Source: Flavobacterium suaedae
GTDB lineage: Bacteria > Bacteroidota > Bacteroidia > Flavobacteriales > Flavobacteriaceae
DNA length: 64,000 nucleotides
Assembly: GCF_014642915.1 (NCBI RefSeq)
Contig: NZ_BMJE01000002.1
Span: 248,001 to 312,000 of the forward strand
Direction: 5' to 3'
The notes beneath the pieces were generated by a model. It did not search any database. It was not told the DNA's origin and saw nothing but the letters and a program-made list of their open reading frames with translations. Positions 25,879 to 34,667 of this stretch are shown here, piece by piece. The translations under genes and the position numbers were made by a program. Positions within the stretch are counted from its first letter, which is position 1. Each line of letters begins with the position of its first letter.

Positions 25879-26610
25879 TTATTTTTTTGAAGCCGAATAA
25901 ATTGTAGCCACACCCATAGTTTGCGGCATATTCTTCACCTCTATAAACCCAATTTTTCGTAAAATATTGTTTAACGCTTCACCATGTGGAAAAACAGAGG
26001 CTGACTCGCTAAGGTATGCGTAAGCCGATTTATCTTTTGAGAAGAGTTTGCCAATGGCAGGGAGTATGTATTTGGAGTAAAAACGATATCCTTGTTTAAA
26101 CGGAAATTTAGTAGGTACAGAAGTTTCCAGTATAACAAAAATACCACCCGGTTTTAAAACGCGTAATATTTCGCTAAGTCCTTTTTCAAGGTTTTCAAAG
26201 TTACGTACCCCGAAGGCTACTGTTATAGCATCAAAATGGTTGTCTTTAAAAGGGAGGTTTTCACTATCGCCCAGTACCATTTCAATTTTATTATCCAGTT
26301 TGCGCTCTGCTATTTTTTTACGCCCAACTTCCAGCATTCCTGCGGAAATATCGGCTCCTATAATTTCTTTAGCTGAGGTGTTAGACATTAGTATAGCTAA
26401 ATCACCTGTACCGGTTGCAATATCTAAAATAGTATCCGGCTTGGTATCAGCTACCATTTTTAAAACTTTCTTTCTCCACTTAATATCAATACCAAAGGAA
26501 ATAACGCGGTTAAGCCCGTCATACTTTCCCGAAATGGTGTCAAACATTTGGGCAACCTGTTCTTTTTTGCCCAGTTCAGAATCTTTATATGGAGTTACGT
26601 TTTTTGGCAT
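25879..26610 (-). CDS. menG: Demethylmenaquinone methyltransferase
   Basis: A 243-residue class I S-adenosylmethionine methyltransferase of the UbiE/MenG family, which makes menaquinone in the last step. Motifs: [21 protein letters not shown] near the N-terminus, motif [27 protein letters not shown] and ILRVLKPGG. Bacteroidota use menaquinone as their only quinone, so menG is preferred over ubiE as a name. It is followed after one base by porT. A TATCTTTG box on the minus strand (26632-26625) just upstream could be the promoter. Confidence 0.96.
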   Translation of the reverse strand: MPKNVTPYKDSELGKKEQVAQMFDTISGKYDGLNRVISFGIDIKWRKKVLKMVADTKPDTILDIATGTGDLAILMSNTSAKEIIGADISAGMLEVGRKKIAERKLDNKIEMVLGDSENLPFKDNHFDAITVAFGVRNFENLEKGLSEILRVLKPGGIFVILETSVPTKFPFKQGYRFYSKYILPAIGKLFSKDKSAYAYLSESASVFPHGEALNNILRKIGFIEVKNMPQTMGVATIYSASKK

Positions 26611-26691
26611 TTCTTTATTTTGGGCAAAGATAACAGAAGTTTTAATAATAAAATGTTATAATCCCGTTTAAGAATTACGACTATGGTAAAT

Positions 26692-27300
26692 TTACCTGAC
26701 TATTGTCCTGAAAGTAAGGTTAACACGTGGTGTTTTTACCAATTTAGTAGGAGGGAGGCGATGCAGCCAATGGGTTTGTGTAGTGCCTTTCATCACCAGC
26801 AGGCTACCGTGTTCCAGTACTACCGATGTAGTTTCTTTGGTTTGTTTGTGCTTAAACGCAAATTTACGTGTTGCCCCAAAACTAAGCGAACCAATAGCGC
26901 CGTTTTTCTTTAAGTCTTTTTCAGCGTCGCTGTGCCAAGCCATACCCTCGCTGCCATCGTGATATAAGTTTAACAGGCAGGAGTTATACGTTTCACCTGT
27001 ATGCTGTTCGGTAATGGCTTTTAGTGCTAAAAGTTCTTTTGTAAAAGGTAAGGCACGTTTGGTAATGTTACTGTAGGTATATTCATAGGGTTCTTCGGCA
27101 TACCATGCTACTTTACGCTTGGTGGTTATCAGTTTACCGAAAATAACCGCCTCATCATTTTTCCACTCAATAGTGTTGAGTAACCGCTCTAAGTAGTAGT
27201 CAGCCTCTTCTTTACTAAAAACACTTCCGTAATAATTTACGGTGCCATCATAGGGTAATAGATTGTTTTCTTGTGGTGATGAGATGTTGAAAAGGTTCAT
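26692..27300 (-). CDS. AlkB-like 2-oxoglutarate/Fe(II) dioxygenase, DNA repair
   Basis: A 202-residue dioxygenase of the AlkB family, which removes methyl groups from N1-methyladenine and N3-methylcytosine by oxidation. The iron ligands are visible: HxD in AWHSDAEKD near residue 135 and the distal His in THWLHRLPP near residue 178, with the 2-oxoglutarate-binding Arg residues in RVNLTFR. The KFAFKHKQT segment of the fold is also present. The protein most resembles the ALKBH2/3-like bacterial group. It starts 4 bases after the small gene at 27305, so it is probably the last gene of a minus-strand transcript. Confidence 0.92.
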   Translation of the reverse strand: MNLFNISSPQENNLLPYDGTVNYYGSVFSKEEADYYLERLLNTIEWKNDEAVIFGKLITTKRKVAWYAEEPYEYTYSNITKRALPFTKELLALKAITEQHTGETYNSCLLNLYHDGSEGMAWHSDAEKDLKKNGAIGSLSFGATRKFAFKHKQTKETTSVVLEHGSLLVMKGTTQTHWLHRLPPTKLVKTPRVNLTFRTIVR

Positions 27301-27304
27301 TAAT

Positions 27305-27556
27305 TTATTCGTAAATTTTAGCTCCCATTAATATGTCAGCAAAAACTTGCCAAGAGGCTTTATTTGCATCGATATTTTGATTTGTATTGTCATAATAACC
27401 TTGAATATCTTCTGCATAAGCTGCCATTGCTTCTAAAAATAATTCAAGAGTATTGTTTTCCCAATTTTCAGGTTGACTTTTGAAGTCTTTATATAGTTCA
27501 CATACAAATCTTATAAAGTCTTGTTTGCTATCTATAGAATACTTATTGTTGCTCAT
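27305..27556 (-). CDS. Small acidic protein, DUF7660-like
   Basis: An 83-residue soluble, acidic, mostly helical protein. The layout (S/D-KQDFIRFVCEL, then PENWENNTLELFLEAMAAYAEDIQGYY, then SWQVFADILMGAKIYE) resembles small proteins that I remember as the DUF7660 family; I could not check this. Members are often found as single small genes in accessory regions. Function unknown. It stands 3 bases after the exported protein at 27560 and 4 bases before alkB, so translation is probably coupled. Confidence 0.7.
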   Translation of the reverse strand: MSNNKYSIDSKQDFIRFVCELYKDFKSQPENWENNTLELFLEAMAAYAEDIQGYYDNTNQNIDANKASWQVFADILMGAKIYE

Positions 27557-27559
27557 TGT

Positions 27560-28267
27560 CTATTTTTTCTGAGTTTTTAAATTAGAGCCCCATTTATATT
27601 TTTCCTTTTTTAAATCATATATTATTACAAAAGGCTCGTCAGAAAGCGGGAGAAAAAGAAAACTTGTTTTTTGGGAAATCGGAATGTAAGATATAATCTC
27701 TGCTCCGTTATTGATACATTTTTCATTACAATTGGACTCGTCTTTACAATATTTGATTTTCTGTATAGATATATTATATACGTTAGGGTGCATTGCACTT
27801 CGGCAATAGGGAGAAAGTTCTAAATCTGAATCTGAGAGAATGACCGCAGCATCATCAAGTACTCCTAAATAAGTGTTTTCTTTTTCCTTACCTGTAACAG
27901 AAAATTTAACCTTCCCTGTAATGTTACCCGAGGTGTTTTGGGTATTAAAACCACCGCAGCAAGGGTTATATAAAAACCTGAAATTATCAGCTTTATTTAT
28001 ATTACAAACAAGAGTATGCCATTTTGAATTTTTGTCTTGCCTGTAAAAAATGGTATCAATTTTATTATCTACGCCTACTTTTAAAGGCTTGGAGCCATAG
28101 TGAAGAGTCTTACCCTTTATTTTCCATTCAGCTTGGAGAACCCTATTGTAAACTTCTTTTCTCATACCTGTCATGTCATACAGGTCTGTTGAGTCTGCAT
28201 AAAATGTAGCTGTTTGGGTATAGCAAATTATGGGTAATAAGAGTGAGATTAAATACTTTAGAAACAT
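27560..28267 (-). CDS. Exported hypothetical protein
   Basis: A 235-residue protein with a hydrophobic start ending IICYTQTATF, probably a Sec signal peptide. I do not recognise the rest. It appears beta-rich, with a segment RFLYNPCCGGFNTQNTSGNI in the middle and a late cluster of cysteines in KYCKDESNCNEKCINN that might form disulfides in the periplasm. It lies between a lipoprotein gene 43 bases upstream and the DUF7660-like gene. It could be a genus-specific envelope protein. Confidence 0.6.
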   Translation of the reverse strand: MFLKYLISLLLPIICYTQTATFYADSTDLYDMTGMRKEVYNRVLQAEWKIKGKTLHYGSKPLKVGVDNKIDTIFYRQDKNSKWHTLVCNINKADNFRFLYNPCCGGFNTQNTSGNITGKVKFSVTGKEKENTYLGVLDDAAVILSDSDLELSPYCRSAMHPNVYNISIQKIKYCKDESNCNEKCINNGAEIISYIPISQKTSFLFLPLSDEPFVIIYDLKKEKYKWGSNLKTQKK

Positions 28268-28310
28268 ATTGTTTTGTTTAATAGTTGTCTAGTAAGCTAA
28301 GTTAAAATAT

Positions 28311-28922
28311 TTAGCTTATCCATTCGTTTAAAGAAACTATCAATACCCAGCCATTATCAGTTTTTCTATAAATATACGTTCCTCCTGCTCCACATAGTAT
28401 TCCACAGTATATACTTGTGTTTACAATTGCAATTTTTCTGTTACAAGAGAAAAGAGGTAGGCTAACAAAACATATAGCTCCATTTTCGTCGAGTAATTCA
28501 TGTAAATACTTATTTCTTATTTCCCAATCATTATTGAAAACTTTATTGGTGTCAAGAGAAACTAAATTTTTATTTTCAGGTATTCTGTTTTCGTTTAATT
28601 CAAAATAATAAGTGTATTTTTCTTGCTTAAAAATAAACTCAATATCTTTTTTGCTGAAAATACTGTCCATTTTGATAATACTTAATGAATCGATATTTGT
28701 TTCAGAAGAAACAAAATAATTAGCTTTTCTTGCATATGTTTTACACCCGTGTTTACTTGAGTCAGAAAAAGTGCAACTATTTAGAAATTCATAAATGGTT
28801 TCATCATCAACTAATTGTTCAGGTGTAGAGTTTTTAACAGAAGTAGTTAATTCTGAGTTTTCATGTTTTTTACAGGAATATAAAAATAGTAGAGCAAGGA
28901 TGATATACAGTAATTGTCTCAT
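28311..28922 (-). CDS. Hypothetical lipoprotein
   Basis: A 203-residue lipoprotein; I choose the Met at 28922 (MRQLLYIILALLFLYSC), since the earlier in-frame start would overlap folA and place charged residues before the signal peptide. The lipidated Cys is at 17, followed by KKHENSE. The C-terminus (GILCGAGGTYIYRKTDNGWVLI and a final WIS) resembles a segment shared by many small Bacteroidota lipoproteins of unknown role. Six further cysteines are present. It starts 5 bases after folA ends, so it is likely read from the thyA-folA transcript. Confidence 0.65.
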   Translation of the reverse strand: MRQLLYIILALLFLYSCKKHENSELTTSVKNSTPEQLVDDETIYEFLNSCTFSDSSKHGCKTYARKANYFVSSETNIDSLSIIKMDSIFSKKDIEFIFKQEKYTYYFELNENRIPENKNLVSLDTNKVFNNDWEIRNKYLHELLDENGAICFVSLPLFSCNRKIAIVNTSIYCGILCGAGGTYIYRKTDNGWVLIVSLNEWIS

Positions 28923-28927
28923 AACAA

Positions 28928-29416
28928 TTATTTTTTTATCCAAGTTTTATATGTAAAATCAAACTTATGCTTTTCGTCTTTTGGGTGGTATTCCTCTTCG
29001 GTAAGGTGCCATTTTTCCTTATCAATTTCAGGAAAAAAAGTATCGGCATCATCAATAGTAGTATGTACTCGGGTAAGCTCTATTTTGTCTGCTATATCTA
29101 AAGCTTGTTTATAAATTTCACCTCCACCGATAACAAAAACCTCTTCATTTTGCGGGCAGGCTTTAAGTGCTTCTTCTAAACTGTGTACTATAGTGCAACC
29201 TTGGTAAGTATAATCTTCTTTACGGGTTATAACAATGTTGGTACGGTTGGGTAGCGGGCCATTCATACTTTCCAGCGTTTTACGCCCCATTATAATATGG
29301 TGCCCCGAAGTAAGTTTTTTAAAGCGTTTAAAATCATCGGGCAAATGCCACACCAGTTGATTGTCTTTACCTAAGGCGTTATTTTCGGCTGCGGCGGCAA
29401 TCAGGGTAATTGTCAT
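28928..29416 (-). CDS. folA: Dihydrofolate reductase
   Basis: A 162-residue enzyme reducing dihydrofolate to tetrahydrofolate with NADPH. The sequence shows IAAAAENNALGKDNQLVWHLPDD (read as two parts) at the start, MGRKTLESM near residue 43, the VIGGGEIYKQAL segment near residue 95 and the late Phe-Pro pair in DADTFFPEID. Length is normal. Its start overlaps the 2TM gene by 4 bases, and thyA lies just upstream, so the thymidylate synthase/dihydrofolate reductase cycle is encoded as a unit. Confidence 0.97.
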   Translation of the reverse strand: MTITLIAAAAENNALGKDNQLVWHLPDDFKRFKKLTSGHHIIMGRKTLESMNGPLPNRTNIVITRKEDYTYQGCTIVHSLEEALKACPQNEEVFVIGGGEIYKQALDIADKIELTRVHTTIDDADTFFPEIDKEKWHLTEEEYHPKDEKHKFDFTYKTWIKK

Positions 29417-29781
29417 AATGTAGTAGTATCTTCAGGTTGATTGTTTGCGGTATTGTTGTTTTCTTTTTCCAGTTTCTTTTCCAGTTGTTCTATACGACGT
29501 TCCTGGCGGGCAACCAGTTTTTCTATTTGCTCCTGTTCCCATTTTTTATTAATGAAACTCTCGGTGACAAATACTTTTATAAAGTGTAAGACGAATAAAA
29601 ATCCCCATGCAGTAATTGCCCATAAATACCAGTCATATTCCTCTTGAACATTCAGCCATTTGTTAATTATGAATAGAAATATACTACCTATAAAAAAGAA
29701 TATAAAATGGGTATATACACGCTTTTTTTGCTTTACCCTTTTTCTGGCATATTCGTATAATTCCTGCTGATTTTTTTCCAT
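29413..29781 (-). CDS. 2TM-domain membrane protein
   Basis: A 122-residue protein of the 2TM family: a basic N-terminus (YARKRVKQKKRVYTHF), two hydrophobic helices (about residues 24-40 and 52-70) with a short WLNVQEEYDWYLW link, then a C-terminal coiled-coil tail (about residues 80-110) rich in Glu, Lys and Gln. The family is widespread in Bacteroidota, sometimes fused to histidine kinases; its function is unknown. It is placed between thyA and folA and overlaps folA by 4 bases. Confidence 0.85.
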   Translation of the reverse strand: MEKNQQELYEYARKRVKQKKRVYTHFIFFFIGSIFLFIINKWLNVQEEYDWYLWAITAWGFLFVLHFIKVFVTESFINKKWEQEQIEKLVARQERRIEQLEKKLEKENNNTANNQPEDTTTL

Positions 29782-29814
29782 GTTCTTGGTTTTATCTAAA
29801 GATACTAAAAAATC

Positions 29815-30639
29815 TTATACAGCAACTGCACCTTTTATATGCGGGTGTGGGTCATAGTTTTCGAGTGTAAAGTCTTCAAACTTAAACTCAAAAATATCTT
29901 TTATCTCAGGGTTTAATACCATTTTAGGTAATGGTTTTGGCTCGCGACTAAGCTGTAAATTTAACTGCTCAATATGGTTATTGTAAATATGCGCATCGCC
30001 AAAAGTGTGTATAAAATCACCAGGTTGTAAGTCGCAAACCTGTGCTACCATCATGGTAAATAAAGCGTATGATGCTATATTAAACGGTACACCCAAAAAT
30101 ATATCGGCACTACGCTGGTATAACTGGCATGATAGTTTACCATCATTCACATAAAATTGGAAAAACGCATGGCAGGGTGGAAGTGCAGCTTTACCTTCGG
30201 CTACATTATCAGAGAATGATTTTGAAGTATCAGGCATTACGCTTGGGTTCCATGCCGAAACCAGCATACGGCGACTGTTAGGGTTGGTTTTAAGTGTTTC
30301 AATCAGTTCTTTAATCTGATCTATCTCTTCACCGTTCCAGTTACGCCATTGGTGTCCGTAAACAGGACCAAGGTTACCTTCTTCGTCAGCCCACTCGTTC
30401 CATATTCTAACACCGTTATCAGTTAAATACTTTATATTGGTATCACCTTTTAAAAACCAAAGTAATTCGTGTATTATTGATTTAAGGTGTAGTTTTTTTG
30501 TAGTAACTAATGGGAAACCTTCGCTAAGGTCAAAACGCATTTGATAACCAAAAACACTTATAGTTCCTGTTCCTGTTCTGTCGCCTTTTTGGTTTCCGTT
30601 TTCTAAAACGTGCTTTACTAAATCGTGGTACTGCTTCAT
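29815..30639 (-). CDS. thyA: Thymidylate synthase
   Basis: A 274-residue enzyme that methylates dUMP to dTMP with methylene-tetrahydrofolate. The active-site Cys is in [12 protein letters not shown] near residue 155; other motifs are GDRTGTGT near residue 20, [40 protein letters not shown] (read in parts) and GDAHIYNNH. It leads the thyA-2TM-folA run. The 80-base gap before it holds an AT-rich 9-bp inverted repeat. Confidence 0.98.
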   Translation of the reverse strand: MKQYHDLVKHVLENGNQKGDRTGTGTISVFGYQMRFDLSEGFPLVTTKKLHLKSIIHELLWFLKGDTNIKYLTDNGVRIWNEWADEEGNLGPVYGHQWRNWNGEEIDQIKELIETLKTNPNSRRMLVSAWNPSVMPDTSKSFSDNVAEGKAALPPCHAFFQFYVNDGKLSCQLYQRSADIFLGVPFNIASYALFTMMVAQVCDLQPGDFIHTFGDAHIYNNHIEQLNLQLSREPKPLPKMVLNPEIKDIFEFKFEDFTLENYDPHPHIKGAVAV

Positions 30640-30672
30640 CTTCCCTATATATTTGTGAATTTGGTCTTTTTA

Positions 30673-30698
30673 TTATTTGATTTTAAAGTATCAAATAA
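30673..30698. repeat. 9-bp inverted repeat upstream of thyA
   Basis: TTATTTGAT and ATCAAATAA separated by 8 bases, 34 bases before the thyA start and 22 bases after the bifunctional-nuclease stop. It could be an operator, a weak terminator or chance in AT-rich sequence. Confidence 0.4.
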
Positions 30699-30719
30699 CA
30701 GGATTAACACATAACCAAA

Positions 30720-31340
30720 TTAGCTTTCTCTTTTTGATATTTCGTCGCGAATTTTAGCTGCTTTTTCGTAGTCTTCATTTTGTACAGCACCTTCAAGCAT
30801 TTCATTTAACTCTTGTAGGCTGTACTGAGAGTAGCCTTCTCCTGAAACTGATTCGGTTGAGCCAAATGTTTGCGGAGGTGTAAGTACATCGTCAGGCTCC
30901 TCATCTTCATTTTCAGACTCAGGGTTTATTTTTAAGTAAATGCCTGCTTTGTCTAAAATATTTTTGTAAGTGAAAATAGGGGCATTAAAACGCAGTGCCA
31001 GTGCTATCGCATCAGATGTTCTGGCATCTATAATTTCCTCTATTTTATCTCTCTCGCATATAATGCTGGAGAAGAAAACACCATCTACAAGTTTATGTAT
31101 AATAACCTGTTTTACCGCAATATCAAATCGGTCTGCAAAGTTCTTAAAAAGGTCGTGTGTTAAGGGTCTTGGCGGTTTTATTTCTTTCTCAAGGGCAATT
31201 GCTATAGATTGTGCTTCAAAAGCCCCGATAACTATAGGTAGTTTTCGCTCTCCATCTACTTCATTAAGAATTAATGCATAAGCTCCATTCTGCGTTTGAC
31301 TGTAAGAAATTCCTTTAATCGTTAGTTTTACTAAGCTCAT
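30720..31340 (-). CDS. Bifunctional nuclease (DUF151) with UVR motif
   Basis: A 206-residue protein. The N-terminal DUF151 domain (residues 1 to about 145) has the typical LPIVIGAFEAQSIAIALE and DARTSDAIALALRFNAPIF segments. Plant and bacterial relatives have been described with DNase and RNase activity. A short acidic linker leads to a C-terminal UVR motif (LQELNEMLEGAVQNEDYEKA in part), the element through which UvrB and UvrC interact. The fusion is usual in Bacteroidota. A DNA repair or stress role is likely. It is separated from etfA by a terminator. Confidence 0.88.
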   Translation of the reverse strand: MSLVKLTIKGISYSQTQNGAYALILNEVDGERKLPIVIGAFEAQSIAIALEKEIKPPRPLTHDLFKNFADRFDIAVKQVIIHKLVDGVFFSSIICERDKIEEIIDARTSDAIALALRFNAPIFTYKNILDKAGIYLKINPESENEDEEPDDVLTPPQTFGSTESVSGEGYSQYSLQELNEMLEGAVQNEDYEKAAKIRDEISKRES

Positions 31341-31365
31341 AATAATCGTCCACTATACTACATAA

Positions 31366-31415
31366 AAAAGGGCTATCCCACAAAGATAAACCATCCTGTA
31401 TGGGATAGCCCTTTT
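31366..31415 (-). terminator. Rho-independent terminator of the etfB-etfA operon
   Basis: A 15-bp perfect stem (AAAAGGGCTATCCCA / TGGGATAGCCCTTTT) with a 20-base loop and a T-run on the minus strand, 23 bases after the etfA stop. Confidence 0.85.
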
Positions 31416-31437
31416 ACGGGCACAATTTATAATAAAA

Positions 31438-32406
31438 TTATGAGTTATTAGCCTTAAACTCTTTTAATTTTTCGGTTAGCTTTGGTACTATTTCAAAAGC
31501 ATCACCTACTACACCGTAGTCAGCTACTTTAAAGAAAGGAGCTTCAGGGTCTGAGTTTATAACTACCTTAACCTTAGATGCGTTAATACCTGCAATGTGT
31601 TGTATTGCTCCTGAAATACCAACTGCAATATATAGGTTTGATGCTACAGGTTTACCTGTTTGCCCAACGTGCTCACTGTGAGGCCTCCAACCTAAATCAG
31701 ATACCGGTTTAGAACATGCAGTTGCTGCACCAAGTACACCTGCAAGCTCCTCTATCATACCCCAGTTTTCAGGACCTTTAAGACCACGACCACCTGATAC
31801 TACAATTTCAGCATCAGCAATCGTTACTTTACCTGTAACTTTTTCTACGTTTTCTACGCTTATAGTAAAATCATTATCGTTTAATGATGGTGAAAACTCT
31901 TCTACTGCTGCATCAGCTTGTGCTTCTTCAAGACCGAAAGAGTTTTTACCTATAGCGATAACTTTTACGTCAGTACTTATTTCTGTTATGTTGAATGCTT
32001 TGTTGGAGAAAGCCGTTCTTTTTACTGTAAATGGCGAAAGGCTTTCCGGTAGTGCTACTACATTTGAAGCAAAACCTGCCTCAAGTTCTACCGCTACAAG
32101 CGGAGCTGTGTAAAGGCTGTCTGTAGTTGAAGTGAATACTACAATTTTAGAACCTTCTTTTTCTGCTGCCTGCTTTATTACGTCAGAGTATGCTTTTGCG
32201 TTAAACGCTTTTAGTTTATCTGATTTTACTGATAGTACTTTATCTACACCATACTGCCCAAGTGCTGATTCGTCTTCAGCGTTTACAGTTACGGCTGTTA
32301 ATGTTGTACCTGCTTCTGTAGCTATTTTTTTTGCATAAGAAGCTAATTCGAAAGTTGTTTTTTTAAACTTGCCTTCTACTGATTCGGCATATATTAGAAT
32401 TGACAT
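31438..32406 (-). CDS. etfA: Electron transfer flavoprotein alpha subunit
   Basis: A 322-residue FAD-binding subunit of the ETF heterodimer that accepts electrons from acyl-CoA dehydrogenases. The C-terminal FAD domain shows SGGRGLKGPENWGMIEELA, SDLGWRPHSEHVGQTGKPV (read in parts), YIAVGISGAIQH and INSDPEAPFFKVADYGVVGD (20 residues). The length is normal. It follows etfB by 94 bases, and both share one terminator. It likely serves fatty-acid and amino-acid oxidation. Confidence 0.97.
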   Translation of the reverse strand: MSILIYAESVEGKFKKTTFELASYAKKIATEAGTTLTAVTVNAEDESALGQYGVDKVLSVKSDKLKAFNAKAYSDVIKQAAEKEGSKIVVFTSTTDSLYTAPLVAVELEAGFASNVVALPESLSPFTVKRTAFSNKAFNITEISTDVKVIAIGKNSFGLEEAQADAAVEEFSPSLNDNDFTISVENVEKVTGKVTIADAEIVVSGGRGLKGPENWGMIEELAGVLGAATACSKPVSDLGWRPHSEHVGQTGKPVASNLYIAVGISGAIQHIAGINASKVKVVINSDPEAPFFKVADYGVVGDAFEIVPKLTEKLKEFKANNS

Positions 32407-32500
32407 TTTTCTGATTTTTTAATGGTTTAATATAAAAATGTACCAATTGTATTTCTACGCTCTTCAATTGTTACATTAAACGAATTGATTAATTGTTATA

Positions 32501-33247
32501 TTAAATTACTTTAGCTTCGTTATGTAATAAGTTTACTAACTCGTCTAGGTTATCTGCGTCAACAAGTTTTACTGCTGATTTTGGTGCAGGCTTTTCAAAC
32601 TTAACTGCTTTGGTAGTATTATCTGCTGATACAGGTTCCATTACATTAAGTTTTTTCTGTCTAGCCATCATAATACCTCTCATGTTAGGTATTTTAAGGT
32701 CTTTTTCTTCCACAAGCCCTTTTTGTCCTCCTATTACTAAAGGTAGCTTAGTAGAAAGTGTTTCTTTACCACCATCTATTTCTCTTACCGCTTTAGCTTG
32801 GTCACCATCAACATCAAGACTAATGCAAGAGTTTACAAAATCGAAATCAAGTAATGCAGCAAGCATGCCCGGAACCATACCACCATTATAGTCAAGAGAT
32901 TCTTTACCTGCTATAATAAGGTCATAATTTCCTTGTTTTGCTACTTCAGCTAATTGTTTAGCCACAAAAAAGCCATCAGTAGGGTTAGCGTTAACTCTTA
33001 TTGCTTCATCTGCACCAATAGCCAGTGCTTTACGCAATGTAGCTTCAGCGTCAGGACCACCTACGTTAACCACAGTAACATTAGCGCCCTGTTTTTCTTT
33101 AAACCAAATTGCTCTTGTTAAACCAAACTCATCGTTAGGGTTAATTACAAATTGAACTCCGTTAGTATCAAACTCGCTATCGCCGTTTGTAAAGTTAATT
33201 TTTGAAGTAGTATCAGGTACGTGACTGATGCAGACTAATATTTTCAT
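32501..33247 (-). CDS. etfB: Electron transfer flavoprotein beta subunit
   Basis: A 248-residue beta subunit. Visible blocks are MKILVCISHVPDTTSKI, INPNDEFGLTRAIWFKE, RKALAIGADEAIRV, the signature-like LIIAGKESLDYNGGMVPGML and LPLVIGGQKGLVEEKDLKIPN (in parts). It binds AMP and supports the FAD-binding alpha subunit. It is the first gene of the etfBA pair and diverges from pdhB across 369 bases. Confidence 0.97.
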   Translation of the reverse strand: MKILVCISHVPDTTSKINFTNGDSEFDTNGVQFVINPNDEFGLTRAIWFKEKQGANVTVVNVGGPDAEATLRKALAIGADEAIRVNANPTDGFFVAKQLAEVAKQGNYDLIIAGKESLDYNGGMVPGMLAALLDFDFVNSCISLDVDGDQAKAVREIDGGKETLSTKLPLVIGGQKGLVEEKDLKIPNMRGIMMARQKKLNVMEPVSADNTTKAVKFEKPAPKSAVKLVDADNLDELVNLLHNEAKVI

Positions 33248-33616
33248 TTCTATCCGTTTATATATGTTGATTTTTACTTTGTTACGAAGTTAATAAAATT
33301 ATTTGTACATAAAACTATGCGTGCATATTAATTTAACTAAATTCAGTAATATAGTTTTAAAATTTTCAAATTTTTACAAAAATAGCTTTTTAACCGATGT
33401 ATTTTATGAAATTGAAAATTTTTTTGCGCTCGCTTTTTCAATTTATAGTGCTGTATAAAATGGTAAACAAGATTTTAGTAGTTATGAAATTAAGAGGAGA
33501 TTGAGTGATAATATCTGTCAACTATAACGTTTTCTTTTATTATTGGTTATAAAGAGGCTTGAAGTAATTGAAAAAGTTTTATTTTTGTCACTCACTTTAA
33601 TAAGGAAAAAGTACAT
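33248..33616. other. Divergent intergenic region between etfB and pdhB
   Basis: 369 very AT-rich bases without a gene. The pdhB promoter is clear at its right end. On the etfB side a TATTTTTG box lies on the minus strand at 33384-33377, but I find no well-spaced TTG, so it is only a candidate. I see no RNA gene or repeat here. Confidence 0.5.
33559..33587 (+). promoter_or_regulatory. Bacteroidota-type promoter of pdhB
   Basis: TTG (33559-33561), an 18-base spacer and TATTTTTG (33580-33587), with the pdhB start codon 30 bases further on. This is a full match to the TTG / TAnnTTTG pattern. Confidence 0.75.
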
Positions 33617-34597
33617 ATGAGAACGATACAATTCAGGGAAGCTGTTTGCGAAGCGATGAGCGAAGAAATGCGTCGCGACGAATCAATATATCTAATGGGT
33701 GAAGAAGTTGCGGAATATAACGGAGCTTATAAAGCATCAAAAGGTATGCTTGATGAATTTGGTCCTAAGAGAGTTATTGATACTCCTATTGCCGAACTTG
33801 GTTTTGCAGGTATAGGTGTAGGTTCTGCCATGAATGGTAATAGACCTATTATAGAGTTTATGACGTTTAACTTCTCTCTTGTAGGTATAGACCAAATTAT
33901 AAACAATGCTGCAAAAATGCGTCAAATGTCAGGCGGACAGTTTAATATTCCTATTGTATTTCGTGGTCCTACAGCGTCTGCAGGGCAGTTAGGAGCAACA
34001 CACTCACAAGCTTTCGAAAACTGGTATGCTAATACACCGGGGCTTAAAGTGGTAGTACCTTCTACTCCTTATGATGCAAAAGGCTTACTTAAATCAGCTA
34101 TCCGTGATGATGACCCTGTTATTTTTATGGAGTCTGAGCAGATGTATGGTGATAAAGGAGAAGTGCCTGAAGGTGAATACACAATTCCATTAGGAGTTGC
34201 TGATATAAAAAGAGAAGGTAAAGATGTTACTATAGTATCTTTCGGTAAAATAATTAAAGAAGCACATAAAGCTGCTGAAGAATTAGAGAAAGAAGGTATT
34301 AGCTGTGAAATAATAGATTTAAGAACGGTTCGCCCAATGGATCATGATGCTATTATAAAATCAGTTAAAAAGACTAACAGACTTGTAGTTCTTGAGGAAG
34401 CTTGGCCATTTGGCAGTGTTTCATCTGAAATTACATATATTATACAGGAAAGAGCATTTGATTACCTTGATGCTCCTATACAACGTATAACAACAGCAGA
34501 TACACCTGCCCCATATTCGCCTGAATTGTTAAAAGAGTGGTTGCCAAATGCTGATGATGTTATAAAAGCTGTTAAGAAGGTTACTTATAAAAAATAA
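33617..34597 (+). CDS. pdhB: Pyruvate dehydrogenase E1 component beta subunit
   Basis: A 326-residue transketolase-like protein. With the E1 alpha subunit it decarboxylates pyruvate using thiamine diphosphate. Recognised segments are MRTIQFREAVCEAMSEEM, VIDTPIAELGFAGIGVGSAM (20 residues), MTFNFSLVGIDQIINNAAK, FRGPTASAGQLGATHSQAFE (20) and the late ITTADTPAPYSPELL. Length fits PdhB. No pdhA or pdhC gene is next to it, so the complex is encoded at separate places, as in other Flavobacteriaceae. A related branched-chain E1 beta is less likely, given the close match to PdhB. Confidence 0.94.
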   Translation: MRTIQFREAVCEAMSEEMRRDESIYLMGEEVAEYNGAYKASKGMLDEFGPKRVIDTPIAELGFAGIGVGSAMNGNRPIIEFMTFNFSLVGIDQIINNAAKMRQMSGGQFNIPIVFRGPTASAGQLGATHSQAFENWYANTPGLKVVVPSTPYDAKGLLKSAIRDDDPVIFMESEQMYGDKGEVPEGEYTIPLGVADIKREGKDVTIVSFGKIIKEAHKAAEELEKEGISCEIIDLRTVRPMDHDAIIKSVKKTNRLVVLEEAWPFGSVSSEITYIIQERAFDYLDAPIQRITTADTPAPYSPELLKEWLPNADDVIKAVKKVTYKK

Positions 34598-34622
34598 GTA
34601 AAATAAAAACTACTATATTTGG

Positions 34623-34653
34623 AACTTCATCATAATTTTATGGTGAAGTTTTT
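34623..34653 (+). terminator. Terminator downstream of pdhB
   Basis: An 11-bp stem (AACTTCATCAT / ATGGTGAAGTT, one G-T pair) with a short AT loop, followed by TTTGTTT, between pdhB and the DUF5686 gene. Confidence 0.7.
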
Positions 34654-34667
34654 GTTTATATACCTAT

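Noticed and set aside
27305..27556. Antitoxin or immunity gene
   Set aside because: The small acidic protein has the look of one, but there is no toxin-like partner beside it; kept only as a hypothetical.
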